From NCBI GenBank assembly GCA_022747635.1, contig JAKTNV010000005.1, forward strand, positions 52,582,513-52,646,512: DNA of 64,000 nt. Reading direction: 5' to 3'. The translations under genes were made by a program, and so were the position numbers. Source of the stretch: Hetaerina americana. Its lineage: Eukaryota > Arthropoda > Insecta > Odonata > Calopterygidae. Under the pieces are notes generated by a model. The model was not told where the DNA came from and made no database searches. It saw only the letters and a list, made by a program, of their open reading frames with translations. How positions within the stretch are numbered: position 1 is the first letter of the stretch; each line of letters begins with the position of its first letter. This document shows positions 37,701 through 47,489 of the stretch, one piece after another.

Positions 37701-39595
37701 ACGTGCAATAAATACGATTTAATTAATCTTTCAAAGAGTAGTTAGCGTAATTAAAACGTATGTTTTGGATGTGTCGTATATTTAGTTTAATTCTTTCCTT
37801 TTCTCAAGATGACGATGCTTAAGGATGGATTTAAAACGGGCCAGAAAAGGTATTCATTAAATAGCGTTGACGTGCATAAAATATTTGATAAACTATCGTT
37901 ACATTAATTAAAGGTAAAAATATCTAAATAAAAGTACATTCATATTTTCAGGTGGAAACATTAAAATGTGAGTCTTGTGCTTCTACTCGAATAATTGTTT
38001 TTTTCCACCCTAAATGAGCGGTAAGTTTATGTATCATATTGCTACGTCAACAGAGTCATTGTAAGGCGTTAGTGAAAATCATTTATACTAGTTCGAGCTT
38101 TTAGGTATGCTACAATTTTAATGCTAGCTCCTGTAGTTTCAAAGTGACTTATGTATATATAATTTATAACTAATCAATAATATATAACTGATGCATCCGA
38201 ACTTCTTTCTTTTTGTCCTAGGCGGCAAAAATCATTGCTCTTAACATTTTGGTGCCAATAGAGGATCAAATTATAAATAAGGGTTATCTACAAATCTCCC
38301 GTTTCTACCAGTAGATGCCATCCCTCGACCTGGGGAATAGGCGTATTTTTTATTTAAAAATTTTTCATGCAAAATTTGGAAAGTGATTGAATTATTTATA
38401 ATTCCTCGAAAGAATATCGAGAATGACCAGTAGCCTGATAGATTGGAAAAAGTATGAGATAAAGCCAGCTCCGAATATAGGTAGGAAATTCGAATTGGTA
38501 AGGAAAAAAATCGCAACTATAAAAATAAGTTCGCGGACAAATTTTTTTATAATTTTGCATATATCCGACCATTCCACTCTCGTTCCCTCGCCTCCGCTGC
38601 CACGTCCTCCAACGTCCTCCCTGTAAAGAAATAATAAATCCCCCTCCTCCGTAAACACGCGCTTTTCCCCTCTGACCAGCAATTAGTCCACCTCCTCAAG
38701 GCTATCATTATATAATCCACAAAAACCTCAATTAAAACCAATCAAATTCCCAATTAAAATGGAAATTCGAAGTTAAAGTAAGGCGAGATGAGACTGAGAG
38801 TCCCGAGAATAGTCGGGGATGGGAGGGAAAAGGAGGGAATGGAATAGGGAAGTGTTCGAGGGATAGGGGAGGGGTTTGGGAGTACAGAAGGATGTCTTGG
38901 GGTAATGCCACGCCCCACCCGCTATAACCATCCCCTCTTCAAGCCCCGTATTCCCCCGCTTTGTCTATAAGATCCCCCGCGTATTTTAAGGCCAATGGAT
39001 AATTTCAACCAAATGTAAAACTACCATAAATTTGTTCTGCATTTTATTCTGCGTGACAGTGGGAGTTTTTTCCAATATCAAGTAGCTTTCATGGCGTACG
39101 CTTGCTCAGTTGTAAATCCAAATCTTAAAGAGCGTACTACAGGCACCGAGGGCTTTAAGTATCAACGTGACAGCTCCATAAGTAGCATGCAGTTGTAGTG
39201 GCATTTTGGTACATTATTTACATATGCAGATTGGCTGAGCTATTTTATATAATATAAGAAGAAATACTTAAAATACCCGGTTGGCGTAATTGGAATATAT
39301 GGAAGCATTTACGAAAGTTCTGTCGAACGGGAAGGCAAATAGGATAACGTACCTCTCAATTCTGAGTGTAAGAAAGAAACGAAGAGTTTAACTCATCAGC
39401 GTTCCAATCACAATCCCACATCTCTCCAGTAAGTATATCGTCAAACCATCAACGGTCTTATATAGGTATTCAGATATGCAAGTATATAGCCTATGGTGGT
39501 TATCAACTTTCACGTCAACAGTCCCAATCTTTCGTTATATTAAATCATAACATTCAATGCAGAATTTTAATCTTATGTCATGAAAAATTCTAAAA
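37701..39595. other. unassigned sequence
   Basis: AT-rich. A short G-rich patch is at 38820-38890. No gene recognised. Confidence 0.4.
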
Positions 39596-39900
39596 TATCC
39601 TCGTAAAAGTGGGTCGCGGTAGTCCAGTGGGTAGAGAGTTGGACTGCTGACTGGAGGGTCCCGGGTTCGTATCCCGGGCAAGGCACTCTGGGCACATACA
39701 GCTCCACCCAAGCTGAAGTGATTTTTTGTGTACCAGATCTTCCTGGGAAACCATAACCGGCACAGGGAAAGGAACTGGCCCCCCTACCCTGATGTGTGAA
39801 TTTCACACGCCGAAAAGGGCTAAGTACTGGGTGATCTCTACCATCACCTACTAAACCGACCTTCGGGTTGATTACTGTGTTTATGGTTTATCCTCGTAAA
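39596..39900 (+). mobile_element. SINE family B, full-length, with 12-bp target duplication
   Basis: The element (about 39608-39888) is flanked by exact direct repeats TATCCTCGTAAA at 39596-39607 and 39889-39900. The head has TAGTCCAGTGGGTAGAG and B-box CCCGGGTTCGTATCCC. The body has AACCGGCACAGGGAAAG, GTGTGAATTTCACAC, CTCTACCATCACC and CGACCTTCGGGTTGATTA, ending in TGTGTTTATGGTTTA. This is the best reference copy of the family in the window. Confidence 0.88.
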
Positions 39901-40097
39901 TTATTGTCCAATAAGGGTTTTAGGTCACATCAATATTTATGTACCATTTTTCGATACTTATATTGAGTATGCTGCGTTTATTTTTCGGAATCTGTCTTAT
40001 TTATTTTTTTAATCCATTGTAACCCGTTATGGATGGGGCTTCAATTCTGTTAGTTATGTGGTCATTATATTGTAGAGGTAGTTTATCAATACATATA

Positions 40098-40183
40098 CGA
40101 GGGTGGTCTGAAAAGTTTCCGACCTCAAAAATGTCAGCAAAACTGTCTAATATCTTTCTTAGGTCGGCAACTTTTCAGACCAC
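40098..40183. mobile_element. tiny mariner-like MITE
   Basis: Inverted termini GTGGTCTGAAAAGTTTCCG...CCT (40103-40125) and its reverse complement (40161-40183) match over 23 bases with one mismatch, around about 35 bases. The left end begins CGAGGGTGG after TA, like the CGAGGGTCA start of the mariner at 9093. The last bases of the right end are lost into a CA repeat. No coding capacity. Confidence 0.75.
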
Positions 40184-40206
40184 ACACTCACAAACACACA
40201 CATGTG

Positions 40207-40288
<82 letters not shown>

Positions 40289-40310
40289 TATATATACATG
40301 CATACATATT
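40184..40310. repeat. (CA)n-(TA)n-(CA)n microsatellite
   Basis: CA-rich repeats, a 64-base TA tract (40213-40276) and further CA and TA repeats directly abut the MITE. Confidence 0.95.
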
Positions 40311-41399
40311 TTGTAGTGATTATGTTAGATCTGCTATAATACATGTTTATAGTTATCGTGTAGTGGGGAGAGTAAATTACGCCCTCCTTGCGTGATGCGA
40401 GTTAATCGTTTTTTTACTTTGGCTTAGATACCCATTGTATTCGATATCAGAGAGCTTATAACTCACATCCATGATAAGCAAAGTAAGCTCTGCCATACAG
40501 CGCATGTATATTTGTACCATGTCCGAGTAGCAGGTCTTTTATTCGCGTCATTTGACCCACGTTGGTTCCCTTTGGAAATTCACATTCGAATGTGATTGAA
40601 GTGAGATTCATTCTCGAATGAATAACACAATATTTTTTATATTTGCATTACATAGTATAAACTTGTTTATAATTCAAGTATACAATCCTTCAACCATATC
40701 ACGCCGATGTGAGTGAATTCCATGTTATATCAATCCTAGTTAATAACAAATTAAAAATTATCAACATGTTTTTAAAAAAATAATTACTACTTAATTATAT
40801 TTATTTATGGCTTAGTAATCATTAATATTTTATCAAAGGCAATAGATATTTGTTTTATTCATTTTTACCTCTCTTCTTACTACAGAGGCAATACAGTAAG
40901 TATTGCTTCGGTAAAGATTTTAAATTAAATTAATTTCGGTCGAAGATAACGAAAAAACTTCTCTTTGCCTCCGTAGCTAAGAATACTGTTTACTTTATCG
41001 GCGATTATTTCGTAATGATTTGAAAATTAACTCGTAGCTTTGGTAAATAGGCCTCTAAATGTTATTTTAATTTGAACTAGACAATTATTTGGGGGATCAG
41101 ACATATATAGACTCGTCATCGCTATAAAATATAAGATCCACTATCATTAAAATTGTCACTAAAAAAAAGAAACGAAGAAAATCATGTGATGTATGCTTAC
41201 GTTTTTTACTTTACGCTCTAACCTTTTAAAATTCTTCACAATTTCAGCCGCTCACCATCGCACCGCTCGAAATGCATATTTATTTTTCGGAAAATAAATA
41301 TTTGCGGGTGGCGTTTTTAATATTTGGCCTGAAGCCAAACTGGAGCAAAAAGGAGTCCACGTTCACTGACTCCCACCACTCCATTCTCGGCGACCGAGT
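40311..41399. other. unassigned AT-rich sequence
   Basis: Nothing recognised. Confidence 0.4.
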
Positions 41400-41780
41400 G
41401 ATAGGCGAAATGCATGCAGGGTCCGGCATGCACTATCTCCACTCGTCGACGTATTTTTCCCTTTCTTCTCTCTCTCTCTCTCTATCCCTCCAAAAGTGAG
41501 GCGAGCCCCATTGGGTGGGAGGATGGGTGGAAACAGGGTGGATTGGGAGAGAGGGGGCATGTGGGTCGATCGATTGCCTCCTCTCCCCTCCCGTCTCCTA
41601 CCCTCCTCCTCTTGCGATTGGATATACTCTCTCCCCACTTCCCCAGCCGCTGGTACACCAACGAGTTACATAAGATCACCCTTCGGCTCCCAGCTCCCTC
41701 TCCTCTTACCCTCCCCTCTCCTTGCCCAGTCCCCTTCGTGCCCTGTCCGGGTGAAGAGGTCATCGTGCCAGAGCTGATCG
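41400..41780. other. GC-rich pyrimidine-skewed island
   Basis: A CT run at 41461-41488 and C-rich stretches at 41580-41750. Overlapping open frames on both strands are skew artefacts. Confidence 0.55.
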
Positions 41781-41877
41781 CGGGGGTTCTTCAACTCTTC
41801 GCTACGAATCTCTACTCTTCTATTTCTGTGCAGCTAATATTAGCACGTCAATACTTATGAATACCAAAGAATAAATT

Positions 41878-41960
41878 ATATATATAACAATTAACACAGT
41901 TATCAACCAGAAGGTCGGTTTCACAGGTGAGGGTAGAGTTCACTCAATACTAAGCTCGAG
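41878..41960 (-). mobile_element. SINE family B, 3' fragment
   Basis: The minus strand reads GAACTCTACCCTCACC, CGACCTTCTGGTTGATAAC, TGTGTTAATTGTTATATA. It is a head-less 3' fragment ending in a TA tail. Confidence 0.75.
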
Positions 41961-41978
41961 AGATCATAAAATTTACGC

Positions 41979-41980
<2 letters not shown>

Positions 41981-42060
<80 letters not shown>
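41981..42060. repeat. (TA)n microsatellite
   Basis: 80 bases of uninterrupted TA between the SINE fragment and the LINE relic. Confidence 0.97.
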
Positions 42061-42063
<3 letters not shown>

Positions 42064-42099
42064 GTGCGTGTGCGAGTATAAGGGCAGTTGATTATCGTA

Positions 42100-42199
42100 C
42101 TCTCGGGTGAATTAGGGGGAGACTGAACCATTTGAAGTCAGGGAACAGGTTTGACAGGATTAAAGACTCTCAACAGAAAATTTAGACAAAATAGGTATA
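42100..42199 (+). pseudogene. LINE relic, part left of the mariner insertion
   Basis: TTTGAAGTCAGG and what follows read FEVREQV-QD-RLS with stops, which fits the FEVRTGVRQGD...LSP motif of LINE reverse transcriptases. A deletion then brings it close to the downstream block interrupted by the mariner. Evidence is modest because the piece is short. Confidence 0.5.
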
Positions 42200-42201
42200 T
42201 A

Positions 42202-43515
42202 CTACCTTGATCAAAAATTTCCCGGAATTTATTCAGAAAATTAAAAATACAAGTTTATTCATCTAAATCTATATTGTCCCCTTCAAAGTTATCCCCATCG
42301 ACTGCAACACACTTATGCCAGCGCTTGATCCAATCCTCGAAACATTTTTTATATTCGGTTTTCGGTATGTCCATCAGTGCTTCCTGCGATTTTTCCATTA
42401 CTTCCTCTCGGCTGCTAAAACGCGTTCCCCGTAATGGTTTTTTAACTCGATTGAACAGAAAGAAGTCACAGGGAGCCAAATCAGGTGAATTCGGTGGCTG
42501 TTGGATGGTATTTGTAGCATTTTTCGTCAAAAAATTACGAATAATGATAGCACTGTGCGACGGTGCGTTATCATGGTGCAAAATCCACGAGTTTTCTGCC
42601 CACATTTCTGGTCTCTTTCGGCGAATTGCTTCACGCAAACGTCTCATAACGCCCAAATAATACTCTTTGTTTACTGTCTGGCCTTCTGGCAAAATTTCAT
42701 GATGCACTACACCGTTGTAATCCATGAAAACCGTCAGCATTGCCTTCTTTTTTGACTGAAAACGACGTGGTTTTTTTGGTCTCGGCTCATTTGGTGAACG
42801 CCATTCACTTGCCTGATGTCTGGATTGCGTGTCGTACTCATAAACCCACGTCTCGTCTCCAGTAATGATCCTTTTGATGAATGTGGGATCGGATTCAGCC
42901 TCGCAAATCATGTCTTTTGCGACGTCAACACGGTCTCTTTTTTGCATGAAATTGAGGTACTTTGCTGCTACACGACGGAAACCCAAATCATTAACCACAA
43001 TGTCTTGGGCGGATCCATAGGCAATGTTCAAGTCCTCCGCTATTTCTCTGATGGTTAATTTGCGGTTATTGACCAACATTTCTTTTACTTTATCAATTTT
43101 TTCACCGACTTTCGATGTCGATGGTCTGCCACTGCGTTCATCATCTTCGATTGACTCACGACCACTTCTGAACCGCTCGTGCCACTGGTAAACGACCGTT
43201 TTTTTTAGAGAATCGTTGCCGAAACACTTTTCCAACATTTCCAACGTCCGTGCGCCACTAAATCCGTTTTTTACGCAAAATTTAATACAAGTTCGTTGTT
43301 GCAAATTTAAATCCATTTCTGAAATTGTAAAAAATCGCCAACACACACAGAGATAGATGTACTCTTGGCTACGTAACTTTTGCAAATGTCAAGTTATGAC
43401 ACTAAGATTTAAAGGGAATATCAACAACAGATTTAACAAAAAAAAAACAGAACTCAAATCGGAACGATGGGAGCGCCACACGGTGGTTATTCCGGGAACT
43501 TTTTGATCAAGGTAG
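42202..43515 (-). mobile_element. complete mariner transposon (1314 bp) with TA target duplication
   Basis: Terminal inverted repeats at 42202-42227 and 43490-43515 match over 26 bases with one mismatch and begin CTACCTTGATCAAAAA. TA is duplicated at 42200-42201 and 43516-43517. Length, end structure and the single open transposase frame on the minus strand all fit a complete mariner. It interrupts an older LINE relic whose sequence continues on both sides. This is the only element here that could be autonomous. Confidence 0.95.
42255..43316 (-). CDS. mariner transposase, DD34D, uninterrupted
   Basis: The ATG at 43316 opens 353 codons without a stop, close to the 345 of the well-studied Mos1 enzyme. 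An open extension 5' of it lacks an ATG and does not look like transposase. Residues 1-60 form the first helix-turn-helix (YQWHERFRSGRESIEDDE ends it), GRPST at 63-67 is the linker, and KLTIREIAEDLNIAYGSAQDIV at 86-107 is the second helix-turn-helix. The catalytic triad is complete: D154 in TGDETWVYEYD, D249 in HHDNAPSH and D284 in SPDLAPCDFFLF, with exactly 34 residues between the last two. The C terminus is KRWHKCVAVDGDNFEGDNIDLDE without the last residues typical of some relatives. One oddity: the V-P-x-x-L type linker motif expected near residue 120 is not visible, since RRVAAK runs directly into YLNF. The enzyme acts in the nucleus, binding the terminal repeats and cutting and pasting the element into TA sites. 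It may be active; this cannot be judged by reading. Confidence 0.93.
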   Translation of the reverse strand: MDLNLQQRTCIKFCVKNGFSGARTLEMLEKCFGNDSLKKTVVYQWHERFRSGRESIEDDERSGRPSTSKVGEKIDKVKEMLVNNRKLTIREIAEDLNIAYGSAQDIVVNDLGFRRVAAKYLNFMQKRDRVDVAKDMICEAESDPTFIKRIITGDETWVYEYDTQSRHQASEWRSPNEPRPKKPRRFQSKKKAMLTVFMDYNGVVHHEILPEGQTVNKEYYLGVMRRLREAIRRKRPEMWAENSWILHHDNAPSHSAIIIRNFLTKNATNTIQQPPNSPDLAPCDFFLFNRVKKPLRGTRFSSREEVMEKSQEALMDIPKTEYKKCFEDWIKRWHKCVAVDGDNFEGDNIDLDE

Positions 43516-43517
43516 TA

Positions 43518-44210
43518 TACATGCAAACAAGTTATGGAAAAATCAAGAGTCCTAATAAATTTAAATATCTTGGGGAATTTATGTAGCCACACGACTTGGG
43601 CATCGTGACAAAGAAAAAACGAATAAGAAAACTGTAGCTGGAGTACTTAAGTACACAAAAAACTATAATAAAAGAATAATATCCATGAAAGACAAAATTA
43701 GAACGCAGTCATCAAGCCCGAAGCTACATATAGACCGGAATACCTAACGATGGAGAAAAAAGGTCATTAAGCAATGGGAAAGAAAATTAGGACATTTGGA
43801 GGAATATTTTTTGAGAATTGAAAATTACTGAACATATTGGGGTTTTAGAGAAAAAATGAGAACCTATATAGAGGTACTTAAAAATCACAGATACGAAGAG
43901 AAAAAGTAGATTGATTCTCTATGGATACCTAAAGTGATTAAATGAGAATATATATGAAAAAATATATGTTCAGTTTTATTTTAAAATTATTAATCGTAAG
44001 AGAATGTACTGAGACCAAAAAAGAACCAGAAAAAATGGAATAGTCGAACATGTAATCAAATACATCGAGAAATGCAGAAAACCGATAGACTGGAGGTACC
44101 AGATATACTGAGGATTAAGAAAAGTAAAGAACATAGAGCCTGTGGACTGAGGAACAAAGATGAACGTTAGGGGAGAAAATGAGGAAGTTCTGAGAAGAAA
44201 GAAATAAAAA
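43518..44210 (+). pseudogene. LINE relic, part right of the mariner insertion
   Basis: Immediately after the TA duplication the plus strand reads YMQTSYGKIKSPNKFKYLGEF, a LINE block containing the YLGE motif, then hits a stop. Further pieces in shifting frames are AVIKPEATYRPEYLTMEKK (usually VIKPE.LY..E.LTL) and KITDTKRKSRLILYGYLK (usually I.DTIRKRRL.FYGHL). Many stops and frameshifts. This lineage differs from the relic at 44.63-45.47 kb, which has the ETWSL...LEAFEMWVWRRM type of C terminus. Confidence 0.75.
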
Positions 44211-44319
44211 AAACCCTAAGTCATGAGTTCACGCAGTTCAGTTGCGTCTTTATCCTTTATTTTGTGTTGCCTTCGGTCAATCTTGAGCTGTCAACAATAT
44301 TTTTTAACCGGTGTATGGT

Positions 44320-44322
<3 letters not shown>

Positions 44323-44401
<79 letters not shown>
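44323..44401. repeat. (TA)n microsatellite
   Basis: About 78 bases of TA directly at the outer end of a family H repeat. Confidence 0.97.
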
Positions 44402-44402
<1 letters not shown>

Positions 44403-44503
44403 CACAGTAGAACACAAAATAAAATAGTTATCATGTAAAAGGACACTCACATTTTAGATTCTTTGAGCTTTCGGCCTTCGCAGAGGCCTTCTTCAGGTCA
44501 GAC
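44402..44503 (-). repeat. TA-associated hairpin repeat (family H), best copy
   Basis: Read on the minus strand: CTGAAGA, a 17-base hairpin, GAAAGCTC, then AATCTAAAATGTGAGTGTCC, AACTATTTTATTTTGTGT and a terminal TA tract. About 68 bases next to the TA tract are repeated at 45723-45796 with one substitution. The right limit is uncertain. Confidence 0.7.
44465..44496 (-). ncRNA. hammerhead-ribozyme-like core
   Basis: Minus strand: CTGAAGA (44496-44490) for C3-A9, one extra A, a clean 5-bp stem GGCCT/AGGCC with a 6-base loop for stem II, GAAA (44472-44469), then AGCT as a 2-bp self-complementary stem III and C at the cleavage position. All conserved core bases are present. The extra A before stem II and the very short stem III are the weak points. 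No fold was computed. Confidence 0.45.
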
Positions 44504-44629
44504 TGGAAGGTCTCGGACAGAAACTATGGCGTCACTATCTTCTCTTTCTATCCCTCCACACGCAAATTCCCAGCCTGCTCAGGTGTGAGTGGGTAACAGG
44601 GAGTCCGGATGGGCAGTGTTTGGTAGAGG

Positions 44630-45474
44630 TGTAAAGGGGAGGTAAAGGCAAGGTTACCCATTATCACCGTTGCTGTTCGACCTGTATGCAGAGGAAATGA
44701 TTAAAGAGGCATGGGAAGAACTGGAGGTAGGAATGAAAGTCGGGGGGAATTCGTAAAATCAGTTGCGTTTGCTGATGACCAAGCTTTAGTTTGTCAGAAA
44801 GCCAAGGGGTTGTAAGCGTTGCTGAGTGAATTGGAAATTCAGTGCGACAGGTATAGGATGATAGTCAACATTAATAAAACAAAGGTTATGAGATTTTCTA
44901 GAAAGAAAAAGGCTAAGGTAAACTTTAAAATAGGAGGGAAAAACTAGAGCAGGTAGAACAGTTTACGTATTTCCGTAGTGTTTTGGACCAACACGGTCAA
45001 AGTAGTATGGACGTTAGGAGAAGCATTGCGCTAGGTAAAGAGGCTTTCACAAGGAGTAGGGAGTTGATGAGAAGGACGTTGAGTAAGGATGTTAAGAAAA
45101 GACTCGTAAAAACTTTGATATGGAGCGTAGCCATGTACGGCGCAGAAACGTGGTCATTGAAGCAGGAGGATAGACGTAGATTGGAGGCTTTTGAAATGTG
45201 GGTGTGGAGAAGAATGGAGAAGGTGAAATGGACAGAGAAGAAAACAAATGAGGAAGTACCTGGTATGGTGGGCGAAGAGAGGGGTTTGTTGGGAGCAATC
45301 CTATGGAGGCAGGAAAAGTGGCTGAAGGGGGTATTGACCGGCAGCGGGATGTTGAAGACTGTAATTGAGGGGAGAATGTTAGGCAAACGAGGAAAGGTAA
45401 GGAACAGGATAGGGATGTTGACCGGAAGAAGGGAGGAAGAAAGTACTCAAGAGTTGAAGAGGGACCTAATGTAG
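44630..45474 (+). pseudogene. LINE reverse transcriptase, 3' two-thirds, decayed
   Basis: About 44650-44700 reads RQGYPLSPLLFDLYAEEM (the RQG.PLSP.LF motif). After a frameshift near 44745 comes SVAFADDQALVCQKAKGL, the FADD catalytic motif, followed by a stop at about 44813. MIVNINKTKVMRFSRK and an EQFTYFRSVLDQHGQ block follow, with another stop and frameshift. Then a clean stretch of more than 150 codons to the stop at 45472-45474 contains LIWSVAMYGAETWSLKQ, RRLEAFEMWVWRRMEKV and TEKKTNEEVPGMVGEERG. The endonuclease and 5' part are absent. The catalytic motif is intact, so this copy is younger than the relics at 3.6 and 43.5 kb, but the stops leave it non-functional. Confidence 0.88.
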
Positions 45475-45577
45475 AGTAGGAGGGTGTGTTTTGCTAGGGG
45501 CCACAAATTATTTAATTAGTAATTAAACCTACCAAAAACCTACCTTAACCGGTAGATTACCTAATAATAATACGACA

Positions 45578-45659
45578 TATATACACACACAGAAATATAT
45601 GTATAATAGTATACATAAACATATATAGGTGTGTGTATATATATGTATATATGTGTGTG

Positions 45660-45722
<63 letters not shown>
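45578..45722. repeat. (TA)n with TATG/TGTA interruptions
   Basis: Mixed TATA/TGTA repeats to 45660, then pure TA to about 45720. Confidence 0.95.
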
Positions 45723-45724
<2 letters not shown>

Positions 45725-45796
45725 TACACAGTAGAACACAAAATAAAATAGTTATCATGTAAAAGGACACTCACATTTTAGATTATTTGAGCTTTA
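45723..45796 (-). repeat. TA-associated hairpin repeat (family H), truncated copy
   Basis: Nearly identical (one substitution in about 68 bases) to 44402-44470. The homology stops just at the AAAGCTC point, before the catalytic-core part, so it cannot form the ribozyme-like fold. Confidence 0.75.
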
Positions 45797-45852
45797 GTGG
45801 CTGTGTCCATCTAAAAACCTCCCTTAACCGGTAGACTATCTAATAATAGTTA

Positions 45853-47171
45853 TATATATGAAATAAACTACTTCGTTTTTATAAAAAAGTTAAAATTTTG
45901 AATGACTCACTGAAAGTATATGAAATGGACATGAACTTTTCGTAAACTTGTCAAAGGTTCATTTGAACTATGCCTTACTTATTAAAAAGAACTGGCCTGC
46001 TCTAATACAAGATTTGACCATATTAACAGGAGATTAAACAAAATTAATATATATGGTTATAATGTATCAATATTTATTTACACAAACAAACTCGTACGCA
46101 TTATTTTAACTAAATATTCCAATTTATTTTATTTTTATGTCCTTCACTAATCCATTACAGAATTATTCAGTTATCTGAACCGTGTTTATGCGGTGACTAA
46201 CTATTGAATGTCTGGTTCATGAATTCACTTTGGATTGCAGCAGCTGTCTATTTTCATGCATGTTTGAGACGCCTCGGGCATGTGCACGTCCAAAGTCGTG
46301 TAAGAAATGTCGAACATTTCGTGGACGGGAGTGTGTACCGAAAATTCTCTCTCCCTTCCACTCACGTAGTCAGCAACCCAGGGGTTCCTGTACTTGGTGG
46401 AGGAAACACCTCTTGAAGTCAAATTATCGTCCGTATAACGTACACTCAATTCGGTAAATTGAATTCAGCGATTGAATTGATCAGAGAATAAATGTGTACG
46501 AAAGTTTTAAAATATTGAATAAATATCATATTTGGAAACTCATTATATTTTTTAATGAGATTATTGAGATTTGGGCTGATGATGTCTGATAAGTTGTATT
46601 TTTCAGTGAAAAAAAACTCCGCTGACCGTTTAATAACATTAATAGTGATGGTAATTGTTTTCAAACTATTTTTATTAATGAATATTTTTTCAATATTATT
46701 TGTGCACATATCAATCGTGTATGTAAAGTCACCTCAAGTTGTACGTTTGAATCTCAATAACGTACAGTTCGATAAGCACAGTAAAAGTCAGACGTTTCCG
46801 CCGGAGTTATTTCACATCCTTCCTTCTTTACATCCTTTTAGCCCTTACGCCTCTGCACAACTTCTCCTAGTAGCCAGTATCCTATTTCCAAACTTCCTCA
46901 GTTATCGCCATTTTAGTACGCAGAGTGTCCTATAAGATTTCATGAGCCGCTCGTTATAGATTTGTGTCGAGTAACTACGTCGAAGTTTAGCAAACTGGAC
47001 TAGTAAAGGTGGACTGTGTACCATGTAGGCTGAAAATATTACAATGATAGTACAGAAATTCACCAAACTGTACTTATTCTTCATTGTTTAAACATTTACG
47101 AGTGACGAAAAGTAAAGTGAGAGAAATTGAAACAACAGAGCTGAAAAAAAATCAAATCTGCACTATTTTGA
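45853..47171. other. unassigned AT-rich sequence
   Basis: Nothing recognised. Confidence 0.4.
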
Positions 47172-47489
47172 AGATGTAGGGGATCGAGATGGTGCGGGGG
47201 CTAACGTACTGGCTTCCCACCCAGAGGGCGCGGGTTCAAATCCCGACGGTGTTGAATATTTTTCAGTGATATCTCGATCCCTACTTGAGGTGCTTTGTGG
47301 AGGGCACTTTGAGTGAGTACGCCGTCCGTCGGAAGGGACGTTAAACTGCGGACTCTTCGTAAAGAGTAGGCTAATGCCGACGCCAGGTTTCTCTCCACCC
47401 TTCATCCTTTCCTTTCCATCCCCTATGGCGCAAATAACCTCAGTTGTCGGTCGCCGCACCTAAAAACTACTACTACTTTCCAGATGTAG
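47172..47489 (+). mobile_element. SINE family A, second copy, with 8-bp target duplication
   Basis: The element (about 47180-47481) is bounded by AGATGTAG direct repeats (47172-47179 and 47482-47489). It matches the copy at 28.3 kb from the tRNA-like head (B-box GCGGGTTCAAATCCC) to the ACTACTACT tail. It lacks about 14 bases in the CCTTGGCGCC region and carries scattered substitutions. Confidence 0.88.

Larger units (their letters stand above)
45533..45852. repeat. diverged direct repeat bracketing TA tract and family H copy
   Basis: 45533-45571 (CTTAACCGGTAGATTACC) and 45814-45852 (CTTAACCGGTAGACTATC) are alike over about 38 bases with several differences. They flank the microsatellite and the second family H copy. 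They could be an old target-site or tandem duplication. Confidence 0.55.

Noticed and set aside
46570..46620. CTGATGATG near 46575 as another family copy
   Set aside because: No GAAA at the expected distance and no inverted repeat around it.
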